Source: Pseudomonadota bacterium (GTDB lineage: Bacteria; Cyanobacteriota; Vampirovibrionia; Obscuribacterales; Obscuribacteraceae). Taken from it: a stretch of 64,000 nt of DNA. Both the position numbers and the translations under genes were made by a program. The notes under the pieces are model-generated. The model did no database searches, was not told where the DNA came from, and saw only the letters and a program-made list of their open reading frames with translations. This document shows positions 18,649 to 27,894 of this stretch, one piece after another. The stretch is taken from NCBI GenBank assembly GCA_021325555.1, contig JAJPGY010000040.1, positions 293,767-357,766 of the forward strand, read 5' to 3'. Numbering within the stretch: position 1 is the stretch's first letter; each line of letters starts with the position of its first letter.

Positions 18649-20631
18649 ATGTTAAGAGCGTCTGCCAGTAGAGTCTATAAGAGATGCCCTGTGGCGATCG
18701 GGCTTTTCATCGCCCTGGCGCTTTGCGGCATGTGCGGCGCCAGCGCTCAACAGTATGCCAGCGACGTGACGACGACCCGCGGGTACAACCAGGCAATGAG
18801 CTCCGTGCTCGGGCCGGACGCCAGGCCGGCCGGCGAGCTGGACATCACGTTCGGCGGCCGCGACATGAGCAATGAGCTCACCGGCTTCAACGGCTCCGGC
18901 GGCGGAGGCTCAGGCGCGGCGTTTGGCGGCAGCTGGGATCCGGGAGCGCCGCCTGTCCCGGCAAGCAAGCTGCCGTCCTGCTGCCGGGGCAACATGGCCT
19001 GCTGCGCCGGAAACTGGGGATGCTGCAGCGCGCTTCCCGGCGGCAACAAAGGGCAGGGTGTCGACAGGGTCCCGCCCGGACGGACCAGCGCCGGCAATCC
19101 GGTCAACAGCGTCAGCCCGCAGCGCAGCCAGCAGATAAGCCAGATGAGGGCGGCGAACAACAGCGGGCTGATGACCGCCGGCTTGAACCAGGGGATTCTC
19201 GGGCCGGGTCAGATGTTCACCGGCTTGAGCGCGCCGATGGCGGCCAACATGACGAATCTGCTCAGCATGAGCGGGTTGAACGGCGCCGCCGGCGGCAACT
19301 TTCCGCACGGGATGGCCGGCGCCTGGGTCAATCAGTTGAGCAGCGCCTTTCAACGGCGGGCCGTGAACCTGCCGGGGGCGAACAAAGAGCAGGACAAGGT
19401 CAATCAGAATGCCGAAAAAGGAGAGCAGGCCAACAACCTGGCGGCGATGGAGCGGGAGCAGGCGGCGACGGCCATCGACTTCGTTCACGGCTACCTGGAG
19501 AATTTCACCACCAGCGGTGCCAACCGCTGGAACACCCTTCGCGATTCCATCTTCGTGCCGATGGCCATTCTGCTGCTTGTGCCGGGGGCGGTGCTCTCGC
19601 AGCTAAAGGCGACCATGTCCCAGGGCTTCGGCGTGCTCGGGGAAGCTCATCCCTTCGAGGGGATCATGCGCTCGGTGATCGCGGTCTTCCTCATCCCGAC
19701 CACCTATCTGGTCATGAACTACGGGATCGACGTGGCCAACTCGCTGAGCAAGTCCGTAGCCGACGGTTATACCCTGGTCACCGGGCGCAACATGTACGCC
19801 GACGCCTTCGCCGGGCACGTGAGAGCTTTCCCGATCCGCACCCCGGAGGAGAACTACGGCGTCATTCCGCCGGATGTCCCGGCGCTCATGTTCAACTACT
19901 TCGGCAGCGGCCCGTTCGCCCGCCTGGAAGGGCAGCTGCTTTCGATCAAATATGTCGATCCCGCCCAGGGGCTCTATATAGTCCCGCCGACAAGGGCGAT
20001 CGAGTCCGTGCCCTTTCAGGTCACGGAGGCGCGCCTGGCGTACAACCAGATCAACGCCGGAATGTCCTTTGCCTGGGCGATCCTCTGCATCGTCCAGCAG
20101 ATCTACCTCTATTACCTCTGGTTTGTCGGCCCGCTTGCGGCGGCGCTCTGGGTGTACCCGTCCAGGATGATGCGGCAGGCGCTGCCCAACTGGGTTGACG
20201 GCGTCATCACTTTGTGTTGCTGGAGTTTCTTCTGGAGCCTTACCATCCTGCTCATGGCCTGCTTGCGCGGCAGCGACGACACGGGCACGATCATCTTCAC
20301 CGCCCTCAATCTGCTGGCCCTGGTGTCAGTGAAAGCCGGATTCGATTGCGCCGGGCTGGTCAAGGAGGCGGCGCGCGACGGGCAGAGGCTGGGCGAGCGG
20401 GCCGCGCAGATAATAACCCAGGCCGGAAGCGGCAAAGGCGCCGGCGGCGGTGGCGGTGGCGGCGGCGGCGGCGGCGGCAACCGGCAGGGCGGACAGGCGG
20501 GCGAACAGGGCACGGGCGGTAATGCCAGCGGCCCCGGGGCGGAACCCGGCGGCACGGGCGGGCCCGCGGCCGGCTCCACGACCTCGCCGGCGGCGGCGCC
20601 GGCACAGCCGCCCGGCGGCTGCAAGACTTGA
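18649..20631 (+). CDS. Exported polytopic membrane protein with CC-x5-CC-x5-CC motif (2 of 3)
   Basis: 660 residues. Start ATG 18649 is preceded by GGAGAAGGGA; a signal peptide (VAIGLFIALALCGMCGASA) follows. The cysteine motif is at 111-126, then a GPGQMFTGL segment shared with paralogue 3, a helical region with NLAAMEREQAATAIDF, and about six hydrophobic segments (FVPMAILLLVPGAVL, VIAVFLIPTTYLVMNYG, AWAILCIVQQIYLYYLWFVG, VITLCCWSFFWSLTILLM, IIFTALNLLALVSV). It closes with a Gly tract and a Pro/Ala/Gly-rich tail. It is much closer to paralogue 3 than to 1, and begins 65 nt after protein 1 ends. The layout suggests a VirB6/TrbL-like channel component, but no ATPase or other secretion gene is in the window. 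Confidence 0.8.
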   Translation: MLRASASRVYKRCPVAIGLFIALALCGMCGASAQQYASDVTTTRGYNQAMSSVLGPDARPAGELDITFGGRDMSNELTGFNGSGGGGSGAAFGGSWDPGAPPVPASKLPSCCRGNMACCAGNWGCCSALPGGNKGQGVDRVPPGRTSAGNPVNSVSPQRSQQISQMRAANNSGLMTAGLNQGILGPGQMFTGLSAPMAANMTNLLSMSGLNGAAGGNFPHGMAGAWVNQLSSAFQRRAVNLPGANKEQDKVNQNAEKGEQANNLAAMEREQAATAIDFVHGYLENFTTSGANRWNTLRDSIFVPMAILLLVPGAVLSQLKATMSQGFGVLGEAHPFEGIMRSVIAVFLIPTTYLVMNYGIDVANSLSKSVADGYTLVTGRNMYADAFAGHVRAFPIRTPEENYGVIPPDVPALMFNYFGSGPFARLEGQLLSIKYVDPAQGLYIVPPTRAIESVPFQVTEARLAYNQINAGMSFAWAILCIVQQIYLYYLWFVGPLAAALWVYPSRMMRQALPNWVDGVITLCCWSFFWSLTILLMACLRGSDDTGTIIFTALNLLALVSVKAGFDCAGLVKEAARDGQRLGERAAQIITQAGSGKGAGGGGGGGGGGGGNRQGGQAGEQGTGGNASGPGAEPGGTGGPAAGSTTSPAAAPAQPPGGCKT

Positions 20632-20697
20632 GGGAACCAGACTTGACCGGGCCCGTGCGGCACGGACGAAGCAAGGAGCGGAGGATCGACGACCACG

Positions 20698-23600
20698 ATG
20701 TTGGCACCAGGCAGAATATCGCCAAGAGCTTCCCTGACGGCAGCATTGCTTCTGGGGATGATGCTCTGCGTCCTGCCGACCGCGCTTGCCGGCGGCAGCG
20801 CTCCCGACCCGGCCGACTCCTCCGTCAACGACAAACCGACAGCCAGCAAGGACGAGCTTTACCAGTACGGGCTGCAGACGGTCGGGCTGGGGCAACAGTT
20901 TCCCGAGGCGCCGATGGGTTACCCGTTCCAAACAGCGGCCGTGCCCGCCTCGCCCAACTCGCGCACGATAGCCAACAGCCCGACCGCTCCCCCCGGCGGC
21001 TTCAACGGCAGCGGTGAAGGCAGCCAGCCAGGATTGCAGTCCACCACATACGGTGGCTATGGCGGAAAGCGCTATCCCGAATACAGCAGGCAGCACGGCG
21101 TGTCGTACCAGGGCCCGCCCGGTGCTTCGGCCGGCGCCCTGCCGGCCTGTTGCGGGCAGGGGCAGCCCTGCTGCCTGAGCAACTGGCCCTGTTGCCCCGG
21201 ACGCAACGGCGCCGGCGACGGGGCGCACCAGGCCGGGCGGACCCAGCCCGCGCAGGCAGGCGGCTCCGCAGCGGGCGGGCAGGGCAGCCAGGGCGCCAAC
21301 AGCCAGGCCATGATGAGCCCGATGGAGTCGGAGCCGATCATGGGACCCGGTCAGATGTTCACCGGCTTGAGCTCGGCCATGGCAGCCAACATGCGCAACA
21401 TGATGCCGAACTTCGGATCGGCAGGAGGCAAGGTGATGAGCGCGGACCTGGCCGGCGTCTCGGCCCTGGTGAATACCTTCAACCAGGCCCGCGGGCAGAA
21501 TATGCCAGGGTCCAACAAGGAGCAATCCAAGGTCAACCAGAACGCCGAGAAAAGCCAGACCGCCGACAACCTGGCCGCCATGGAGAGGGAGCAGGCGGCG
21601 ACGGCGATCGATTTTGTGCAGAGCTACCTGCAGAACTTCACGGCCGGCGGCAACAGGTGGACCGCCTTGCGGGACCAGGTCTTTGTCATGATGGCCATCC
21701 TTCTTTTGCTGCCGGGAGCGGTCCTCGCCCAGATGCGGGCGACTGTCGCCCAGGGGTTCTCCGTTCTGGGCGAGGTGAGCCCCTTCGAGGGGATCATGCG
21801 ATCGGCGGTCGCCGTCTTTTTAATCCCGGCGACGGCGCTGGTGATGAGCTACGGAATCGACGTCACCAATTCGCTTACCAGGAGCGTCGCCAGCGGCTAC
21901 AGCTCGCTGTTCGGCGGCAGCATGTACTTCGACGCCTTCGCCGGGCACGTGCGGGCGTTCCCGATCAGGCTGCCCGAAGAGAATTATGCAACCATCCCGG
22001 ATGTGCCGGGCATCATGGTCAACTTCTTCGGGAGCACCCCGGCCGCGCGCATGGAAGGAAAGCTGCTCTCGATCAAATACGAGGATCCGGCGGCCGGACT
22101 GTATATCGTGCCGCCCAACCGGGCCGCGGAAACGGTACCGTACATGGTGCCGGAAGCCCGCCTGGCCTTCAACCAGCTCAATGCCGGGCTGGCTTTTGCC
22201 TGGACCATTCTCTGCGCGGTGCAGGAGTGTTACCTTTACTACCTGTGGTTTGTCGGCCCGATTGTCGCCGCCCTCTGGGTCTACCCTTCGCAAATGCTGC
22301 GGCAGGCGTTTCCCAACTGGATCGAGGGGGTGGTATCGCTGTGCTTCTGGAGCTTCTTCTGGGCGAGCACGATCCTGCTCATGGCCTGTTTCCGCGGCGT
22401 GGATGACACCGGCACCATAGTATTCACGGCCCTCAATTCCATGGCCCTTGTCACCGCCAAAACCGCCTTCGATTTCGTCGGGCTGGCCAAGGAAGCCGGT
22501 CGTGAGGCGGCGCGTGTCTCGGAGAGGATCGGTCAGGCGCTGGCCAGGGCGAAGGAGGAGGCGAAAAAAGCCGCCGGCGGTGGCGGCGGCGGCGGCGGCG
22601 GTGGCGGCGGTGGTGGCGGCGGTGGTGGCGGCGGCGAGCGGCCGGATGGTGGTGGGCAGAGGCCGCCACAGCCGCCTGGCCCCGTCGACGACGTCGCCAG
22701 CAGCACCCAGGACCTGTCCAGCGCCGGCAGGCTGGCCATGGACACTGCCCGCGGCGTCTGGGAGGGCGCGAGCATGGCGGCAACAAGCCTGGCCACACCC
22801 TTCGTGGGGCTGGCCGGCAGTATTGTCTCCGGCATCGGTCCGTCTCTGGGCCTGACGGCCCCGCCCGGCTCCACGGGCGAGGGCGGCACCGGGGCATCAG
22901 GGCGGATACACGCCTACGGGCACGGGGAGGGCGATCAGGGTCGCTTCTTCAACAGCCAGCAAGAGCTGAACCAGGCGATCGCCGGCGGCTACCAGCCGGT
23001 GTTTGCCCAGAATCCCGACGGCTCCTCGACCTCCTGGGTCGACAACGGGGACGGCTCATGGAGCTCCACGACCGTGCTCGGCGATCAGGTCGTAAGCAGC
23101 AGCACCTATTCGTTCGATTCAGCCGGCCAGCTGACCGGGGTATCCACTTACAGCTATGACGGTGCCGGAGAGCAGACCGGCTCGGCGAGGACCGAGTTCG
23201 GGACCCACGGCTCGACGGTTATCGCGTACGACGCGCAGGGCCACGCGCTCACCGCGACCGGCTACGACAGCAGCGGGCACAGGCGCTACGAGCAGACGTT
23301 CAATTACACCGACGGGCACCACGCCGGCAGCACCATTACCTCTTACACTGCCGACGGGCACAGGACCTCGTCCGTGACCATGGATGCCAACCGACACCTC
23401 CAGTCCTCGCAGCAGTTCGATGCTCAGGGCAATGTCGTTGCGACGACCGGCAACTATCAGTACGGGAACGACGGCCGGCTTTTGTCCTCTACCAGCAGGG
23501 ACGGACAGGGCGGCGAGTTCATGACCAGATATGAGTACGACGACCAGGGCCGAATCAAGTCCGCCGTCACATGCTCACCCCAGGACCCCAGCCAGATCTT

Positions 23601-24057
23601 CGCGACCACGAGCTTTGACTACGCTGACTCCCGGGTCACGTCCAACACCTATCTGGCCAGCGGCCAGCTTGCGGACGGCTCCACGAACACGACGCCGCTC
23701 TACAACACCACTTACACGGCAGATCCTCAGGGCAATACCGTGGCCACGTCCCGGGGCTACAACAACGAGCCCCAGGCGCAGGTGCGCTACGACTCCAACG
23801 GCGTGCCGGTCTATGCGCCCGACGCTCCCCAGGGTCCCTGGGCGCCGGCGCCGGCGCCGAGCCACGGGCAAACCCTGGTGGCGCAACAGATCGACTCGAC
23901 GGTGCCCATGAGCGGCGGCCCGTATTACACCGCGCCGCCGCCTCCTCCCCCGCCCACCGAGCACGGGCGGCTGGACTACATTGTCGGAGGCGGGGAGCCC
24001 TCACCACCGCAGCACAGAAATCCTTCCAGAGAGCTTCCAGATATCTGGAATGTGTAA
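20698..24057 (+). CDS. Exported polytopic membrane protein with CC motif fused to YD/RHS-like repeats (3 of 3)
   Basis: 1119 residues. Signal peptide (LTAALLLGMMLCVLPTALA), cysteine motif at 151-166, GPGQMFTGL segment near 217-225, helical region and about six transmembrane segments homologous to paralogue 2 (about residues 290-640), then a ~20-residue Gly tract. Unlike its paralogues, it continues for ~450 residues: after a helical linker come at least eight YD/RHS-like strand repeats (patterns such as YSFDSAGQLTG, YDAQGHALTATGYDSSG, YEYDDQGRIKS; about nt 23040-23800) and a Pro-rich C-terminus. GGAGGATC upstream supports ATG 20698. No toxin domain follows the repeats. Its stop overlaps the next gene's ATG by 8 nt. 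Confidence 0.82.
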   Translation: MLAPGRISPRASLTAALLLGMMLCVLPTALAGGSAPDPADSSVNDKPTASKDELYQYGLQTVGLGQQFPEAPMGYPFQTAAVPASPNSRTIANSPTAPPGGFNGSGEGSQPGLQSTTYGGYGGKRYPEYSRQHGVSYQGPPGASAGALPACCGQGQPCCLSNWPCCPGRNGAGDGAHQAGRTQPAQAGGSAAGGQGSQGANSQAMMSPMESEPIMGPGQMFTGLSSAMAANMRNMMPNFGSAGGKVMSADLAGVSALVNTFNQARGQNMPGSNKEQSKVNQNAEKSQTADNLAAMEREQAATAIDFVQSYLQNFTAGGNRWTALRDQVFVMMAILLLLPGAVLAQMRATVAQGFSVLGEVSPFEGIMRSAVAVFLIPATALVMSYGIDVTNSLTRSVASGYSSLFGGSMYFDAFAGHVRAFPIRLPEENYATIPDVPGIMVNFFGSTPAARMEGKLLSIKYEDPAAGLYIVPPNRAAETVPYMVPEARLAFNQLNAGLAFAWTILCAVQECYLYYLWFVGPIVAALWVYPSQMLRQAFPNWIEGVVSLCFWSFFWASTILLMACFRGVDDTGTIVFTALNSMALVTAKTAFDFVGLAKEAGREAARVSERIGQALARAKEEAKKAAGGGGGGGGGGGGGGGGGGGGERPDGGGQRPPQPPGPVDDVASSTQDLSSAGRLAMDTARGVWEGASMAATSLATPFVGLAGSIVSGIGPSLGLTAPPGSTGEGGTGASGRIHAYGHGEGDQGRFFNSQQELNQAIAGGYQPVFAQNPDGSSTSWVDNGDGSWSSTTVLGDQVVSSSTYSFDSAGQLTGVSTYSYDGAGEQTGSARTEFGTHGSTVIAYDAQGHALTATGYDSSGHRRYEQTFNYTDGHHAGSTITSYTADGHRTSSVTMDANRHLQSSQQFDAQGNVVATTGNYQYGNDGRLLSSTSRDGQGGEFMTRYEYDDQGRIKSAVTCSPQDPSQIFATTSFDYADSRVTSNTYLASGQLADGSTNTTPLYNTTYTADPQGNTVATSRGYNNEPQAQVRYDSNGVPVYAPDAPQGPWAPAPAPSHGQTLVAQQIDSTVPMSGGPYYTAPPPPPPPTEHGRLDYIVGGGEPSPPQHRNPSRELPDIWNV

Positions 24058-25888
24058 AGCGGCATTCAGGCACAAGACGCTGCCGGTCATCGCCGCGGGT
24101 TTGATCACGCTGGGCCTGGCAGTGCCGCTGGCATGGCGCGCCCTCGAGCAATACCAGATCTTCTTCGGCATGTATCACGACGACGGGATCTACCTGGTGA
24201 CAGGCAAAGCGCTCGCCGAAGGCCGTGGCTACCGGATCATCTCCCTGCCCGGCGAGCCGCCGGAAACCAAGTACCCGATCGGTTTTCCGCTCTACCTGTC
24301 GCTGGCCTGGCGAATGATGCCGAAATTCCCCGACATCCTGCCGCTGCTCAGCGCACTGCAGGTGGTGCTCGCCTTGAGCGCGGCCGCGGCAGCCTGCGCC
24401 TACCTGCTCAGAACCCGCAAGGTCACGCCGATCCTGGCTCTCGTAATCCTTTCTGCTTGCGTGCTCAATTATCACTACCTGGACTTCTCGCCGATGATCA
24501 TGAGCGATCTGCCATACTCGCTGCTGGCATTCCTCGGATTGTGGCTGACGGAGCGGCTGGCAGGACAACCTGCCAGACGCGGCGCCCCCGGCTGCGCGGG
24601 CGTCCCGCCCGCTTCGGGCATGGCGCGGCGGTGCGGAGCCCCGGCGCGTCCTCTATCGGCTGCCGCCCTTGCGCTATTGCTCGCTGCTGCGGCCACGGTG
24701 CGCAGCCAGGGACTGGTGGTGATCCTGGCCGCGCTGGTCTACCTGGCTGCCCGGGGCAGGCTCCGCCTGGCAGCAGCCATCGCCGTGGGTTGCGCTGTGG
24801 CGATCGCGCCGCAATTCCTCTGGCAGCATTACGCGCAGGCGGCCATTCCAGCGCAACTGGCCTTCTACACCAGCTATCTCGGGCACTCGTACGGCACGCT
24901 GCCGGGCTTCTCGTCCCTGCGGCAGGTCATCTGGTCCAACTACGAGTGGTCGGGCATCCTGCAGATCAACACTTACTATCCGTTTCTCGCCCGCATACCC
25001 TACCGCTCGCTGTCACCGCTGGCCTTCGAGCTCGTATATCGACTCTTGTACCCGCTGCTCGGGCTGCCCCTCCTCATCGGCGGGCTGAGGGAGCTGCGGC
25101 GTCTGTCCATGCCGGGGCTGTACTGCTTTTTCTACGCCCTCTCGCTTTCCTTCTGGCCGGTTCGCCTGGAATGGCGGCACATCTTCCCCCTGCTGCCGCT
25201 GAATTATTTCCTCTATCTTCGCGGCTTTCGCGCGCTTGCCAGGGCGATGAAGCCTGGAGGCCGGTTGCCGCGGCGGTTGTATGGCAAGCTGTGCGCGGCC
25301 GCCGCCATCGTCTTCTGCGCGTCGCTGGTCGCGGGAACGGTTCTCGACGCCCGGGAGAACACCGGGCGGTACGGGCTGGCTGCGGCAACGCACGCCAGCC
25401 TTGCGGATCCCGCCACCCAGCGGATCGATATGTGCGAGACACATAGCTGGGTCCGGGCAAACACCAGCGCTTCCGATGTCTTCGTTTGCAACAACGATCC
25501 GAGCTTCTTCCTCTACACGGGGCGCAAGGCCATCCTGCCTTCGCCCATGGAGCTGTGGCGTTTCATCAGGCTGCACCTGGTCGACTCCGACTCCCTGCTG
25601 GAGGCCATCGGGTTCGCCCATGCCCGTTACGTGGTGACCGAGCCCACCCTGCGGGGAACCGGTCTGGCCGTGGCGCAAACCGCCGAGGCGGTGCGCCTGC
25701 TCTCCGCCAGATACCCGGGAGCTCTCCAGCCGGTCTTCACATCCACGCACGGTTTGTTCCGCATTTTCCGCGTTTCTCCTGCCGGCCTGCCACGTCCGCT
25801 TTCCGACGGGGCATCCGGAACGAGCGGGGCATGCGGGAGCCGCGGTAAGTGCGCGCCGCAGGGCGCGGCAAGCGGCACTGTCCGATAA
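24050..25888 (+). CDS. GT-C membrane glycosyltransferase (GT39/ArnT-like), paralogue A
   Basis: 612 residues with about ten hydrophobic helices in the N-terminal two thirds and a soluble C-terminal domain (from about residue 460). The HDDGIY motif at 43-48 in the first extramembrane loop matches the catalytic acidic pair of GT-C enzymes, which use polyprenyl-phosphate sugars at the outer face of the membrane. ATG 24050 overlaps the stop of the YD-repeat membrane protein by 8 nt (ATGTGTAA), so the two are coupled; modification of that protein is a plausible job. A paralogue with the same RIISLPxEPxETKYP motif is at 61432-63123. The exact family (PMT_2-like) is inferred. Confidence 0.8.
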   Translation: MCKAAFRHKTLPVIAAGLITLGLAVPLAWRALEQYQIFFGMYHDDGIYLVTGKALAEGRGYRIISLPGEPPETKYPIGFPLYLSLAWRMMPKFPDILPLLSALQVVLALSAAAAACAYLLRTRKVTPILALVILSACVLNYHYLDFSPMIMSDLPYSLLAFLGLWLTERLAGQPARRGAPGCAGVPPASGMARRCGAPARPLSAAALALLLAAAATVRSQGLVVILAALVYLAARGRLRLAAAIAVGCAVAIAPQFLWQHYAQAAIPAQLAFYTSYLGHSYGTLPGFSSLRQVIWSNYEWSGILQINTYYPFLARIPYRSLSPLAFELVYRLLYPLLGLPLLIGGLRELRRLSMPGLYCFFYALSLSFWPVRLEWRHIFPLLPLNYFLYLRGFRALARAMKPGGRLPRRLYGKLCAAAAIVFCASLVAGTVLDARENTGRYGLAAATHASLADPATQRIDMCETHSWVRANTSASDVFVCNNDPSFFLYTGRKAILPSPMELWRFIRLHLVDSDSLLEAIGFAHARYVVTEPTLRGTGLAVAQTAEAVRLLSARYPGALQPVFTSTHGLFRIFRVSPAGLPRPLSDGASGTSGACGSRGKCAPQGAASGTVR

Positions 25889-25933
25889 ATTCGGGTGTGA
25901 GATGATTACCAGTAGCACGAACGGTTCGGGGAT

Positions 25934-26905
25934 ATGAAAGCATTCATTACCGGAGGCGCGGGATTTATCGGGAGCAGCATGACGGACCGGCTGCTGCTGG
26001 GACCTAGCAATTCGGTGACCGTTTTCGACAATTTCTCATCAGGCGAAACCGGCTTCCTGCACCACATTCCGCGCAGCGAGCGATTTCAACTGATCATGGG
26101 AGACCTTCTCGACTCGAAGCTCCTGCAACAATCCATCGGAGGGCACGACATCGTCTTCCACTTCGCATCCAATCCCAACATCGCGCGCGGTGCGGAAGAT
26201 CCGACCCTGGACCTCCAGCAAAGCGTGGTGGCCACTCACAACGTTCTGGAGGCGATGAGGCACACAGGCGTCAGGAAGCTCGTCTTTCTCTCCGGCTCCG
26301 GGGTTTACGGAGACGTGGGCGGAAAGCCGACCGACGAAGACTTCGGACCGCTGTTGCCTGTCTCGATGTACGGCGCGGGCAAGCTGGGAGCCGAGGCCTT
26401 CATCAGCGCCTTCGCGCAGATGTTCGAGATCCGCAGCTACATCTTCCGCCCGGCCAACATCGTCGGCGCCAGGCAAACCCACGGGGTGGCCTTCGACTTC
26501 ATCAAACAGCTGAGCGCGCACCCCGCGCACCTGGAGGTTCTCGGCGACGGCAGGCAGAGCAAGTCCTACCTGCACGTCGACGACCTTCTCGATGCCATTT
26601 TCTTCGTTTTGGCGATGGTCGAGGAGCGGGTCAACGTATATAACGTAGCCACGCAGGACGCCATCGAGGTCGCCTGGATCGCCCGGGCGGTGATTGAGAC
26701 GATGGGGCTGTCGGACGTGCAGATCAACTACGCCGGCGGCAGCAAGGGCTGGCCGGGCGACGTTCCTGTCGTACGCCTCAACACGGACAAGATCAGGCGT
26801 TTCGGCTGGACACCCAAGTACGACTCCAGCCAGGCGATGAAGCTGGCAATCACCCAGATGCTGGACCGCCTGCGACAGGGCACCGCCCAGCAGGAGGCCC
26901 GGTGA
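25934..26905 (+). CDS. NAD-dependent sugar epimerase/dehydratase
   Basis: 323 residues, an extended SDR. The NAD-binding TGGAGFIGS motif is at 7-15, the active-site Tyr/Lys is in SMYGAGK, and RPANIVGARQ is typical of nucleotide-sugar epimerases/dehydratases. It opens a tight sugar operon: its stop overlaps the GTG start of the HddA-like kinase (GTGA). It may epimerise, dehydrate or reduce the GDP-heptose produced by its neighbours, or act on another nucleotide sugar. The precise reaction cannot be read from the sequence. Confidence 0.88.
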   Translation: MKAFITGGAGFIGSSMTDRLLLGPSNSVTVFDNFSSGETGFLHHIPRSERFQLIMGDLLDSKLLQQSIGGHDIVFHFASNPNIARGAEDPTLDLQQSVVATHNVLEAMRHTGVRKLVFLSGSGVYGDVGGKPTDEDFGPLLPVSMYGAGKLGAEAFISAFAQMFEIRSYIFRPANIVGARQTHGVAFDFIKQLSAHPAHLEVLGDGRQSKSYLHVDDLLDAIFFVLAMVEERVNVYNVATQDAIEVAWIARAVIETMGLSDVQINYAGGSKGWPGDVPVVRLNTDKIRRFGWTPKYDSSQAMKLAITQMLDRLRQGTAQQEAR

Positions 26906-27894
26906 TCATCTCGCGGGCGCCATTCCGGATCTCGCTCGGCGGCGGCGGCACCGACCTGCCGTCCTATTCCTCGCGGTACGGCGGCTTTCTTATCGGGGCC
27001 GGCATCAGCAAATATGTTTATATCTCGGTCAACCGCCGCTTTTACGACTCGATTCGCCTGAGCTATTCGCAAACCGAGATTGTGGACCGGGTGCAGGATA
27101 TCCAGCACGACATCTTTCGCGAGACCTTCAAGTTCCTCGGCATCGACCGCGGTGTGGAAGCGGTGTCGGTGGCGGACATGCCGGCAAACGCCGGGCTCGG
27201 CTCATCAAGCTGTTTCACGGTTGCCCTGCTGAACGCGTTGCACGCCTATAGGAGAGAATATGTCTCGCCCGACCGCCTGGCCGCGGAGGCGTGTCATATC
27301 GAGCTGGAGCTGCTGGGGCAGCCTATAGGGAAACAGGACCAGTACATGGCCGCATTCGGCGGCATCACCTGCCTCACCTTCGACAGGTCGGGAGCCGTCG
27401 AGGTGGAGCCGCTGAGGCTGCCCGAGAACCTGGTTGCCGACCTCAAGTACCGGCTGGTCATGCTCTACACGGGCAAGGAACGGAACGCCCCCGAGATTCT
27501 TCGCGAGCAGGACCGGAAGACGCGCGAGCTGGATGCTGCGACAATCGACGCGCTTCACCGGATAAAGGAGATCGGGCTGGAGACTCGCCGGCAGCTCGAA
27601 CGTGGTAACATCGATGCCCTTGGGGAGCTGATGGACACCCACTGGAACGTGAAGAAAACCCTCTCGTCGGCGGTAAGTGATGACTTCCTCAACCAGTGCT
27701 ACGACACCGCCCGGCGCCACGGAGCCCTGGGAGGCAAAATCATGGGAGCGGGCGGCGGCGGCTTTTTTCTTTTCTACGTCGATCCCGGCAGGAAGGGAGA
27801 CTTGCTCGACGCGATGGGCATGATCGGGCTCAAACACGTTCTCTTCGACTTCGATTTCCAGGGAGCAAAGATCATTTTCAATGTTGCATTATGA
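26902..27894 (+). CDS. hddA: D-glycero-D-manno-heptose 7-phosphate kinase-like GHMP kinase
   Basis: 330 residues, a GHMP kinase. The N-terminal APFRISLGGGGTDLP and ATP-binding PANAGLGSSS (94-103) motifs, and GGKIMGAGGGGFFLFY near the C-terminus, are characteristic of HddA-type sugar kinases, which phosphorylate D-glycero-D-manno-heptose 7-phosphate at C1. The presence of GmhA and an HddC-like nucleotidyltransferase in the same operon supports this reading over an L-fucose kinase-like one. Start is GTG 26902, overlapping the epimerase stop; its own stop overlaps the next gene by 14 nt. Confidence 0.88.
   Translation: MIISRAPFRISLGGGGTDLPSYSSRYGGFLIGAGISKYVYISVNRRFYDSIRLSYSQTEIVDRVQDIQHDIFRETFKFLGIDRGVEAVSVADMPANAGLGSSSCFTVALLNALHAYRREYVSPDRLAAEACHIELELLGQPIGKQDQYMAAFGGITCLTFDRSGAVEVEPLRLPENLVADLKYRLVMLYTGKERNAPEILREQDRKTRELDAATIDALHRIKEIGLETRRQLERGNIDALGELMDTHWNVKKTLSSAVSDDFLNQCYDTARRHGALGGKIMGAGGGGFFLFYVDPGRKGDLLDAMGMIGLKHVLFDFDFQGAKIIFNVAL

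Noticed and set aside
20698..24057. RHS polymorphic toxin reading of the YD-repeat protein
   Set aside because: There is no conserved RHS core PxxxxDPxGL motif, no variable toxin tip and no small immunity gene; the next gene is a glycosyltransferase.
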